Shown here in pieces: positions 24,743-31,607 of a DNA stretch of 64,000 bases. A program made the translations under genes and the position numbers. How positions within the stretch are numbered: the first letter of the stretch is position 1; each line of letters starts with the position of its first letter. Location: contig NZ_JACIEW010000001.1 in NCBI RefSeq assembly GCF_014197055.1, positions 868,001-932,000 of the forward strand. Direction: 5' to 3'. Under the pieces are notes generated by a model, which made no database searches, was not told the origin of the DNA, and saw nothing but the letters and a program-made list of their open reading frames with translations. Source of the DNA: Devosia subaequoris (GTDB lineage: Bacteria; Pseudomonadota; Alphaproteobacteria; Rhizobiales; Devosiaceae).

Positions 24743-25636
24743 TCACAGACCGTTGAGAGGGACCTTGAGATAGCTCTTGCCACTCTCGTCCTTGGGAGGA
24801 AGTTTCCCCGCGCGCATGTTGACCTGCAGCGAAGGGATGATCAGCTTGGGCATGGGCAGGGTGGCGTCACGCTCTTCGCGCATCTTGACGAAGCTGTCTT
24901 CGTCCGTGCCCCTGCCGACATGGATATTGTGGTCGATCTCATCGCCGACGCAGGTTTCCCACTGGATGTCGCGGCCGTTTGGACCATAGTCGTGGCACAT
25001 GAACAGACGCGTTTCGCGGGGCAGCGACAGCACCCGCTGGATCGAACGATAAAGGGTGCGTGCGTCGCCGCCGGGGAAGTCGGCGCGGGCGGAACCGCCA
25101 TCGGGCATGAACAGGGTATCGCCAACAAAGGCAGCATTGCCCACGACATGGGTCATGCAGGCGGGGGTGTGCCCCGGTGTGTGCATGACATGGGCCGTCA
25201 AACCACCAATCTGGTAGCTGTCGCCATCGGTGAAGAGGCGGTCGAACTGGCTGCCATCGCGCTGAAATTCAGTGCCTTCATTGAAGATCTTGCCGAAGGT
25301 GTCCTGCACGACAGTGATGTTCTCGCCGATGCCCAGCTTGCCGCCGAGTTTCCCCTGGATGTAGGGGGCGGCCGACAGGTGATCGGCATGGACGTGAGTT
25401 TCGATCAGCCATTCAAGCTTGAGATTGTGCTTCTCGATGAAGGCAATGATCTCATCGGCTCCCTCATAGGAGATGCGGCCGGCGGCGTAATCGATGTCCA
25501 TGACCGAGTCGATGACGGCACAGGCTGCCGAGTTGGGGTCCTTGACCACATAGGAGATGGTATTGGTCGGCGCATCGAAGAATGCGTTGACCTCTGGCTT
25601 GACCGAGAGATCGGTCATGAACGGAATGGTGCTCAT
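24743..25636 (-). CDS. Metallo-beta-lactamase persulfide dioxygenase (Blh/ETHE1-like)
   Basis: 297-aa MBL-fold hydrolase. The metal motif is THVHADHLSA (about residue 80), with later ligands in MHTPGHTPACMTHVV, FVGDTLFMPDGGSARADFPGGDA and CHDYGP. These signatures match the ETHE1/Blh glutathione-persulfide dioxygenases, which oxidise persulfide to sulfite using Fe(II). It is cytoplasmic. It sits in the BigR-like cassette, 22 nt after the second YeeE/YedE gene. The function fits hydrogen-sulfide detoxification. Confidence 0.88.
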   Translation of the reverse strand: MSTIPFMTDLSVKPEVNAFFDAPTNTISYVVKDPNSAACAVIDSVMDIDYAAGRISYEGADEIIAFIEKHNLKLEWLIETHVHADHLSAAPYIQGKLGGKLGIGENITVVQDTFGKIFNEGTEFQRDGSQFDRLFTDGDSYQIGGLTAHVMHTPGHTPACMTHVVGNAAFVGDTLFMPDGGSARADFPGGDARTLYRSIQRVLSLPRETRLFMCHDYGPNGRDIQWETCVGDEIDHNIHVGRGTDEDSFVKMREERDATLPMPKLIIPSLQVNMRAGKLPPKDESGKSYLKVPLNGL

Positions 25637-25658
25637 TTCGAACTCCTATGTATTTGGA

Positions 25659-26099
25659 TCAAACGGTTTGGGCTGCGCGCTGTTCCAGCGCGACACGAAT
25701 GGTGCGGGCAACAAAAATTCCGGCAAGCATGGCGCCGACAAAGGCCCAGGCTGAAACTTCGCCCAGTCCCAAAGCCGGAATGGCGCCACCTGGGCAAAAT
25801 CCGGAAATTCCCCAGCCGATACCGAACACCGCCGAACCACCGAGCAATGGCAGGTCGAGCTTGCGGCTGGTGGGCAGGTGGAACCGGGCCTCGAGCACGG
25901 GTTTTTCGCGCTTGAGAACGAAGCGATAGCCAATGGCGGTCACCAGCAATGCACCACCCATGACGAACGCGAGTGACGGATCCCAGGTCCCGGCCAGGTC
26001 AAAGAAATTAAGCACCTTGGCGGGATTGGCCATGCCAGAGAGGGCAATGCCGGATCCGAAGATGAGACCGATCAGGCCGGCGAGAAGGATGCGCTGCAT
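25659..26099 (-). CDS. YeeE/YedE-family membrane protein (second half of pair)
   Basis: 146-aa inner-membrane protein with four hydrophobic segments and the motifs SGMANPAKVLNFFDLAG and GFCPGGAIPALG (with Cys), typical of the YeeE/YedE (TsuA/PmpB) sulfur-compound transporters. The ATG at 26099 overlaps the stop of its partner (TGATG); the longer frame to 26387 is a shadow of that partner. Such half-size pairs probably make one pore. Known relatives carry thiosulfate or other sulfur species. Confidence 0.88.
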   Translation of the reverse strand: MQRILLAGLIGLIFGSGIALSGMANPAKVLNFFDLAGTWDPSLAFVMGGALLVTAIGYRFVLKREKPVLEARFHLPTSRKLDLPLLGGSAVFGIGWGISGFCPGGAIPALGLGEVSAWAFVGAMLAGIFVARTIRVALEQRAAQTV

Positions 26100-26527
26100 C
26101 AGAAACCCCCGATGAGATGGCGAATAACGAAGACGGTGAGAAAGGCTGCGGCCATGAAGGTGGCTGTGGCAGCAAGGGAGCGCGGCGAGAGACGCGCCAT
26201 GCCACAAACGCCGTGCCCGGAGGTGCAACCGGAGCTGAAGTAGACGCCGCCGCCGACAATCAGCCCGCTGATTATAACCCAAGGCAAGGGCACGGGGCTG
26301 TCGTAGCCGATAGCGGTTTGAGACACGCTCAGTATGAGCATCGGCGCCACGATTGCACCGGCCACAAAGGCCGCACGCCAGGCCCAATCGCTGGACACGG
26401 GCGGCAACAGGCCGGACAATATGCCGGTCATGCCGGCGATACGACCGTGAAAGGCCATGAGAAGAACGGCGGACAGGCCGATCAGGGCGCCGCCGAACAG
26501 CGACGCCAGCGGGGTAAACTCAGTCAT
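26099..26527 (-). CDS. YeeE/YedE-family membrane protein (first half of pair)
   Basis: 142-aa inner-membrane protein with about four hydrophobic segments and the family motif YFSSGCTSGHGVCGMARLS (residues about 95-114), holding the conserved cysteines that handle sulfur. The start ATG at 26527 begins MTEFTPLASLFGGALIG; the extension to 26599 overlaps the upstream DUF2892 gene. It pairs with the following YeeE/YedE gene by a TGATG overlap. Confidence 0.88.
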   Translation of the reverse strand: MTEFTPLASLFGGALIGLSAVLLMAFHGRIAGMTGILSGLLPPVSSDWAWRAAFVAGAIVAPMLILSVSQTAIGYDSPVPLPWVIISGLIVGGGVYFSSGCTSGHGVCGMARLSPRSLAATATFMAAAFLTVFVIRHLIGGF

Positions 26528-26744
26528 CAATGGAAACCTTGCGGGTTGAGAGACCAAAAGGCGCGTAGAGCGGATAGAAGCGCACCATGGCCGCGGCAAT
26601 CAGCACGGCACCAGGGATCACCGCGCCCCATAGCAATATGGGGGACGCAGCAAGCAGCAAGGCTGATACAAGGGCCAGGACGACGAGGAGGAGACTCAGA
26701 ATGATCCGAGCGATCTGGTCGGCAGACCCAAGATGGATGCGCAT
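26520..26744 (-). CDS. DUF2892 (YgaP-like) small membrane protein
   Basis: 74-aa protein with two hydrophobic segments after a short N-terminus (MRIHLGSADQIARIIL). It matches the DUF2892 inner-membrane domain often attached to rhodaneses such as YgaP. It is first in the sulfur operon, overlaps the next gene by 8 nt, and is divergent from the BigR-like repressor. Its exact role is unknown; it may recruit sulfur-transfer proteins to the membrane. Confidence 0.82.
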   Translation of the reverse strand: MRIHLGSADQIARIILSLLLVVLALVSALLLAASPILLWGAVIPGAVLIAAAMVRFYPLYAPFGLSTRKVSIDD

Positions 26745-26791
26745 CTCAAACTCCTTGAAAATCGCCCGGAAATGAGCGATAAGTCTTTTGC

Positions 26792-26811
26792 ACGAATATT
26801 CGTATATACGA
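26792..26811. promoter_or_regulatory. BigR-type operator: two overlapping palindromes
   Basis: ACGAATATTCGT (26792-26803) and TCGTATATACGA (26800-26811) are each perfect 12-bp palindromes sharing four bases. They lie between the divergent DUF2892 and ArsR-family genes, 10 bp before the latter's start. This is where an ArsR/BigR repressor would control both directions. Confidence 0.75.
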
Positions 26812-26821
26812 GCTTGCTAAT

Positions 26822-27127
26822 ATGATCAAGATGGAAATGGAGAAGATGGAGCAGAATGCCGAACGGGCGTCTCAGCTCCTGACGGCGATGGCCAATCCGA
26901 AGCGATTGCTGATCCTGTGCAACCTGCTCGACAAGGAACGCAATGTCAGCGATCTGGCCGAGCGTGTCGGTCTGGGCCAGTCGCCCCTATCCCAGCATTT
27001 GTCCAAACTGCGCGCCTGGGGCCTTGTCCGGACGCGGCGTGAGGGCCAGCAGATCAATTACACGCTGGCCTCAGACGATGTCCGCAGCGTGCTGGTGACG
27101 CTCTACGATATTTATTGCGCCTGCTAG
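26822..27127 (+). CDS. bigR: ArsR-family persulfide sensor, BigR/SqrR-like
   Basis: 101-aa winged-helix repressor (DNA helix LGQSPLSQHLSKLRAWGLV). It has Cys33 (LILCNLL) and Cys99/Cys101 at the very end (YCAC). Cys33 and Cys99 are 66 residues apart, the same spacing as the redox-active pair of BigR (42/108) and SqrR (41/107), which form a persulfide or disulfide link when sulfide rises. It is divergent from a cassette containing Blh-like dioxygenase, YeeE/YedE and SulP genes, just as in known bigR loci. Derepression by reactive sulfur is thus the expected mode. Confidence 0.88.
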   Translation: MIKMEMEKMEQNAERASQLLTAMANPKRLLILCNLLDKERNVSDLAERVGLGQSPLSQHLSKLRAWGLVRTRREGQQINYTLASDDVRSVLVTLYDIYCAC

Positions 27128-27193
27128 GGCCGCACCCGGGAAGGCGGGGTGGACCATTGACGGTACTGCCGTCCTACCGACACTGCCTTAGGC

Positions 27194-27213
27194 CCAGCGC
27201 TTGTGAGCGCTGG
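27194..27213. terminator. Hairpin between convergent operons
   Basis: CCAGCGCT (27194-27201) pairs with AGCGCTGG (27206-27213) around a TGTG loop, in the 102-nt gap between the bigR-like gene and the end of the minus-strand ABC operon. No clear T-run follows, so it is a moderate terminator candidate. Confidence 0.5.
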
Positions 27214-27229
27214 ACCGGAACATCTGCCA

Positions 27230-28111
27230 TCACCCCTTGACGCCGGCCGAGAGCATGATCGCCTGGGTCACGCGGCGTTGGAATATAAGATAGAGTACGG
27301 CCACCGGCAGGCCGGCCATCACCGCCGAAGCCATTTGCCGGGCATAGACAATGCCATAGGCGTCCTTGACCTGGGTGATACCGACGGGAACCGTCATGGT
27401 CGCTTCGCCGGTTGCTGCCAGGAAGGGCCAGAGGAAGCTGTTCCAAGCGCCGATGAAGGTGATGATCGCCAGCGCGCTGGTGATGCCCCAGTTCATCGGC
27501 AGATAGATGCGGAACAGCGTTTTGAAGTGCCCTGCCCCATCCATCTGCGCCGCCTCGCGGAACTCGCGCGGGACATTGTCGAAGAACTGCTTGTAGACAA
27601 TGATGGTCACCGGCACGATCAGTTGCGGCAGGATGATGCCGGCCCAGCTATTGAGCAGCTTGAACTGCGCCATCAGCACGAAATGATTGATAATAAGCGC
27701 CTGCATCGGGACCATGAAGCAGGCCAGGATCAGCACATAGATCAGCCGCCGCCCCGGGAAATCGAGCTGGCTGAGCGCATAGGCGCAGCCCGCCGAGGAG
27801 ACAATGACGCCGGCGGTGATCAGCGTGGAGGTGACGAAGGAGTTGATGTACCAGATGCCGATATTGGTATTGGTCCAGATGTGCTCATAGGCCTCGGTAT
27901 TGATCCGCGAGGGCCACAGGGCAATGCCCGAGGCGATCACTTCGGTCTCGGATTTGAATGAAGTGACGACGGCCCAGTAGACCGGGAAGATCGCCATCAG
28001 GGCAAAGCCCAGCGTCACGACGGTGAGGGCCAGCCCACCGAAATCGATCAGGCGATCGCCCTTGAGGCGCGCGGCGTTTTCGACCGGGCGGGTGATTGCT
28101 TCGGAGCTCAT
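27230..28111 (-). CDS. Sugar ABC transporter permease (MalG-type)
   Basis: CUT1 inner-membrane permease (293 aa), six hydrophobic segments, with the EAA loop EFREAAQMDGAGHFKTLFRI and C-terminal AIMLSAGVKG. It overlaps the preceding permease by 4 nt and is the last gene of the GH2-ABC operon. Confidence 0.9.
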   Translation of the reverse strand: MSSEAITRPVENAARLKGDRLIDFGGLALTVVTLGFALMAIFPVYWAVVTSFKSETEVIASGIALWPSRINTEAYEHIWTNTNIGIWYINSFVTSTLITAGVIVSSAGCAYALSQLDFPGRRLIYVLILACFMVPMQALIINHFVLMAQFKLLNSWAGIILPQLIVPVTIIVYKQFFDNVPREFREAAQMDGAGHFKTLFRIYLPMNWGITSALAIITFIGAWNSFLWPFLAATGEATMTVPVGITQVKDAYGIVYARQMASAVMAGLPVAVLYLIFQRRVTQAIMLSAGVKG

Positions 28112-28989
28112 TTCTCCCCCCTCGCGCGCAGCGCCTGGTACTGCAGGACGCTCAGTATGATGATCATGGCAAAGAGCAGGGTCGCGGCTGCGGCGCCCTC
28201 TCCGCCCTTGTTCTGCTGGAACGCCAGCTTGTAGATATATTGGACCAGCACGATGGTGGGGTCCTGCCGCCCGCCGGTCGAGAACAGGTAGACCTGATCG
28301 AAGATCTTGAGCTGGGCGATGAGCTGGATGGTCAGCACCAGCGCCGTCACCGGCCAGATCAGCGGCCAGGTGATCTTGCGAAACTGGCGCCAGCGTCCGG
28401 CGCTGTCGAGCGAGGCCGCTTCATAGATTTCCGGAGAAATATTGCGCAACCCGGCGATGAACAGCAGCACGTTGAAGCCCAGCGTCCACCAGATGGTGAC
28501 CACGGCGACGGTCGGCATGAAGAACGGAATTGTGCGGGTCAGCGACATCGGCTCGCCGCCATTGAAGGGACGCACGATGTATTGGACCAGCCCATATTGC
28601 ACGTCGATGATCCAGTTCCAGGTGAGATAGACCACCGAGACGGGCAGGATATAGGGCAGGAAGAAGCAGGCCATGACAAAGCCCTGCTGCCAGCCCTTGA
28701 GCCGGTTGACCGCCATGGCAATGGCCAGCGACACCAGCGTGTTGGGCACGACCGTGAGCAGCACGAAATAGGCGGTATTCCAGGTCGCGTTGCGGAACAG
28801 GCGGTGAGTGAGGATGCCGACATAGTTCTCGAGGCCGACCCAGTCTCCCGGCCCGATAAGGGGGGCGTCGGTGAAGCTGAGCATCACCATCTGGATGGTG
28901 GGCCAGACGAACAGCAGGCCATAAATGACCACAAAGGGCCCGACCAGGATCAGGGCCGCCAGATATTCCGAGCGCTTGTCGCGGATCAC
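28108..28989 (-). CDS. Sugar ABC transporter permease (MalF-type)
   Basis: CUT1 permease (293 aa). The start is GTG at 28989, preceded by GGGAGGAG; the frame open to 29052 would reach into the stem-loop and has no ribosome site. The EAA loop reads EIYEAASLDSAGRWRQFRKI. It partners with the MalG-type gene it overlaps, and with the UgpC-like ATPase at 30428. Confidence 0.9.
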   Translation of the reverse strand: MIRDKRSEYLAALILVGPFVVIYGLLFVWPTIQMVMLSFTDAPLIGPGDWVGLENYVGILTHRLFRNATWNTAYFVLLTVVPNTLVSLAIAMAVNRLKGWQQGFVMACFFLPYILPVSVVYLTWNWIIDVQYGLVQYIVRPFNGGEPMSLTRTIPFFMPTVAVVTIWWTLGFNVLLFIAGLRNISPEIYEAASLDSAGRWRQFRKITWPLIWPVTALVLTIQLIAQLKIFDQVYLFSTGGRQDPTIVLVQYIYKLAFQQNKGGEGAAAATLLFAMIIILSVLQYQALRARGEK

Positions 28990-29020
28990 GTCGGTTCTCC
29001 TCCCGCAATAACCGTTTGAT

Positions 29021-29044
29021 GGCCGGCACCCGTGGGTGCCGGCC
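29021..29044 (-). terminator. Intercistronic stem-loop after binding-protein gene
   Basis: GGCCGGCACC (29021-29030) pairs perfectly with GGTGCCGGCC (29035-29044) around CGTG. It lies between the binding-protein stop and the permease start. No T-run follows. It repeats the pattern seen in the other binding-protein operons of the window. Confidence 0.6.
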
Positions 29045-29057
29045 GAAGCCACAAGCT

Positions 29058-30335
29058 CTAGAGCTGGCTGTTGAGATCGTCGCGCATTTCCATGGCGGCG
29101 TCGGCCGGATCAAGTTCACCGGTGGTGGCCGGATTGATGAAGTTGGACCATGCGTCGCCCAACGGCGCGGCAGGACCGGCCAAAACGGTGCGCGGATCGA
29201 ACACGGCGGTATCGGCGAAACCGGCATAGTCCGACTGCGGCTTCATCGAGGCAAAGCCTTCGCTTTCGCGCACCTCGTTATAGGCCGGGATGTGACCGGC
29301 ACCGGCCCAGTCGAGCGAGTTCTTGTCCATCCAGGCGATGACTTCCATCACCGCTGCGCGCTTTTCGGGATCGTCCTCCTGCCCCGCATTGGCCGGGATC
29401 ACAAAGGCATGGGAATCCGACCAGGCGGCCGGCTGATCGAACAGCACGGGCAGTTCCACTGCACCCCATTCGAACAATTCACCCTTGGCGGCGAGATCGG
29501 TGAAGGTAGGAACTTCCCAATTGCCCATGATGAAGAAGGCGGCCTGACCCGAGGTGAACTGGGCCAGCGCGGCCGGGCTTTCGATCTGGGCCGGGGTCCA
29601 GCCATTGTCCACCCAGCGCTTCATCGTCTCGGTGGCGGTAGCAAGCTTGTTGACGTCTTCATCGGTGGGGAAGAACCCGCCCGCCTCGGCGTCGAACATG
29701 GTACCGCCCTGCTGACCGAAGAAGGAATAGACAGCGCGGTAGCGGTCGCCAGTGGGCATGGAGAGGCCATATTTGCCATCGTCCGTGGTGAACTGGGCAA
29801 GCGCCGCCTCAAAATTCTCCATGCCGTCGAGACCAGTGGGCATGCCGTTTTCATCGAGCATGCCGGCCTCGTCGAGCATTTCCTTGTTGTAGTAGAGGAT
29901 CAGCCCGTGCTGGTCGAAGGGCACGGCATAGCGGGTGCCGTCCACCTTGGCAGCCTGTGCGGCGGCAGCGGTGAAGCTGTCGTCGGAGAGCCCCACCGAT
30001 GCCAGGTCCTCATCGCTGATTTCGGCCAGCGTGCCACTGTCGACGGCCAGCGGGATGCGGCTGAGGTGGTAGGTGGCGATATCGGGCCCCTCCCCGATCG
30101 CGGCCGAGGTCTGCAGCTTGGTGTAGAAGGGTGTGCCCCATTCCAGGGTCGTGCCTTCGATGGTGATCTCGCCTGCATGCTCCTCATTGAAGGCGTCGAT
30201 CAGTGCTTTCATGCGCACGCCGTCGCCGCCGGCCAGAAAATCCCACCAGACCACGGTCTGCTGCGCGGCAGCCGCCGATGTCAGGGCCATCAGGGCCGTG
30301 GAAACCAGGGCAAGACGCTTAATTGTCTTGGTCAT
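29058..30335 (-). CDS. Sugar ABC transporter substrate-binding protein (CUT1)
   Basis: Periplasmic solute-binding protein family 1 (425 aa) with a signal peptide ending AAAQQ. It opens with TVVWWDFLAGGDGVRMKALI and contains QHGLILYYNKEMLDEAGML, both typical. Its operon holds a GH2 enzyme, a UgpC-like ATPase and two permeases, so a beta-linked oligosaccharide that the GH2 protein then cleaves inside the cell is a reasonable ligand. Confidence 0.9.
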   Translation of the reverse strand: MTKTIKRLALVSTALMALTSAAAAQQTVVWWDFLAGGDGVRMKALIDAFNEEHAGEITIEGTTLEWGTPFYTKLQTSAAIGEGPDIATYHLSRIPLAVDSGTLAEISDEDLASVGLSDDSFTAAAAQAAKVDGTRYAVPFDQHGLILYYNKEMLDEAGMLDENGMPTGLDGMENFEAALAQFTTDDGKYGLSMPTGDRYRAVYSFFGQQGGTMFDAEAGGFFPTDEDVNKLATATETMKRWVDNGWTPAQIESPAALAQFTSGQAAFFIMGNWEVPTFTDLAAKGELFEWGAVELPVLFDQPAAWSDSHAFVIPANAGQEDDPEKRAAVMEVIAWMDKNSLDWAGAGHIPAYNEVRESEGFASMKPQSDYAGFADTAVFDPRTVLAGPAAPLGDAWSNFINPATTGELDPADAAMEMRDDLNSQL

Positions 30336-30373
30336 GTCGCTTTCCTCCCAAAAAAGCTCAATGCGAAAATATG

Positions 30374-30415
30374 TCGGCCGGTGCGGTGCATTGAGCCATT
30401 GGCCGCACCGGCCGA
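30374..30415 (-). terminator. Stem-loop between ATPase and binding-protein genes
   Basis: A perfect 13-bp inverted repeat (30374-30386 and 30403-30415, 16-nt loop) follows the ATPase stop on the minus strand, with ATATTTTCGC downstream. It could partly end the upstream GH2-ATPase transcript, leaving a separate promoter for the binding protein. Confidence 0.6.
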
Positions 30416-30427
30416 AATCGCCGCCGC

Positions 30428-31510
30428 CTAGTCTGCGTGATACGCCAGACCGGCTGCGTCGAAGAGATGAGTGGCCGTTCCGTCCACCTTGAGCGAGACC
30501 GGGCCACCGGCCTCGAGCGTGCTCTTGCCTTCGTCCTCGGCGACGACATTGCTGCCGTCGGCGAGGGTGACGTGCACCAGCGTGCGGTCTCCCAACCGCT
30601 CCACCAGGGCAATCTGTCCAGTCATGTCGCCGGCCCCATCCTGCGCCACGCGCAGGGATTCGGGGCGAACGCCCAGGGTCAGTTCGCCATCGTCTTTCGG
30701 CTGCTGGCGGATTGTGGTGGCGATGGTTGCGCCCGCCACCTTGACCGCTAGACCATCGGGGCCGGTTTCGATGCCGGTGACGGGAATGAAATTCATGGAG
30801 GGCGAGCCGACAAAGGCGGCCACGAAGCGGCTGGCCGGGCGCGAATAAACCTCCATGGGGGTGCCGATCTGCTCGACCTTGCGATTGTTCATCACCACGA
30901 TGCGGCTGGCCAGGGTCATGGCCTCGGTCTGGTCGTGAGTGACAAAGATCATCGTCGTGCCGATGCGCTGGTGCAGTTGGGCCAGTTCCACCCTGGTACG
31001 GACCCGAAGACCGGCGTCGAGATTGGAGAGCGGCTCATCGAGCAGAAACGCCTGCGGCTCGCGCACAATGGCCCGGCCGATGGCGACACGCTGGCGCTGT
31101 CCGCCGGAAAGCTGGGCCGGGCGCCGATCAAGCAGCGGCTCGATTTCGAGCATGCGCGCCGCGCCTTCCACGCGCCGGGCAATCTCGGCCTTGTCGGTGC
31201 CGATGTTTTCCAGCCCGAAGCTCATATTCTGGCGCACGCTCATATGCGGGTAGAGCGCGTAGTTCTGGAAAACCATGGCGACGCCGCGCTGATTGGGCGG
31301 CAGATTGTCTACCCGACGCTCACCGATATGAATTTCGCCTGCATTGACCGCCTCAAGCCCGGCGATCATGCGCAGCAAGGTCGATTTCCCACAGCCCGAG
31401 GGGCCGAGGAAAACGATAAACTCGCCCGAGCGGATATGCATGTTCACTCGCTCGAGCACCTCGACGGCGCCGTAGGATTTGCTCACATCCTTGAGCACGA
31501 TATCGGCCAT
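30428..31510 (-). CDS. Sugar ABC transporter ATPase, UgpC/MsmK-like
   Basis: CUT1 ATPase (360 aa). Walker A is GPSGCGKST (about residue 37), the signature LSGGQRQRVAIGRAI, Walker B AFLLDEPLSNLDA and H-loop FVTHDQTEAM. The C-terminal regulatory domain starts near residue 235 (GVRPESLRVA). It lies between the GH2 gene and the binding-protein gene on the same strand. Like its paralogue at 10176 it might also energise the ATPase-less CUT1 system at 5.2 kb. Confidence 0.92.
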   Translation of the reverse strand: MADIVLKDVSKSYGAVEVLERVNMHIRSGEFIVFLGPSGCGKSTLLRMIAGLEAVNAGEIHIGERRVDNLPPNQRGVAMVFQNYALYPHMSVRQNMSFGLENIGTDKAEIARRVEGAARMLEIEPLLDRRPAQLSGGQRQRVAIGRAIVREPQAFLLDEPLSNLDAGLRVRTRVELAQLHQRIGTTMIFVTHDQTEAMTLASRIVVMNNRKVEQIGTPMEVYSRPASRFVAAFVGSPSMNFIPVTGIETGPDGLAVKVAGATIATTIRQQPKDDGELTLGVRPESLRVAQDGAGDMTGQIALVERLGDRTLVHVTLADGSNVVAEDEGKSTLEAGGPVSLKVDGTATHLFDAAGLAYHAD

Positions 31511-31607
31511 GTTGTTCTCCTCCTTGGTTGGGCGGCGCGTTTTCGCGTCTCACCCAAATCGTCGGCAGCTGGTCCACCTTCCCATCCGGGAGAGGTGGGC
31601 GGTTCGG

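Noticed and set aside
29016..30431. 471-codon plus-strand frame
   Set aside because: Antisense to the CUT1 binding-protein gene; no start signal and no homology pattern.
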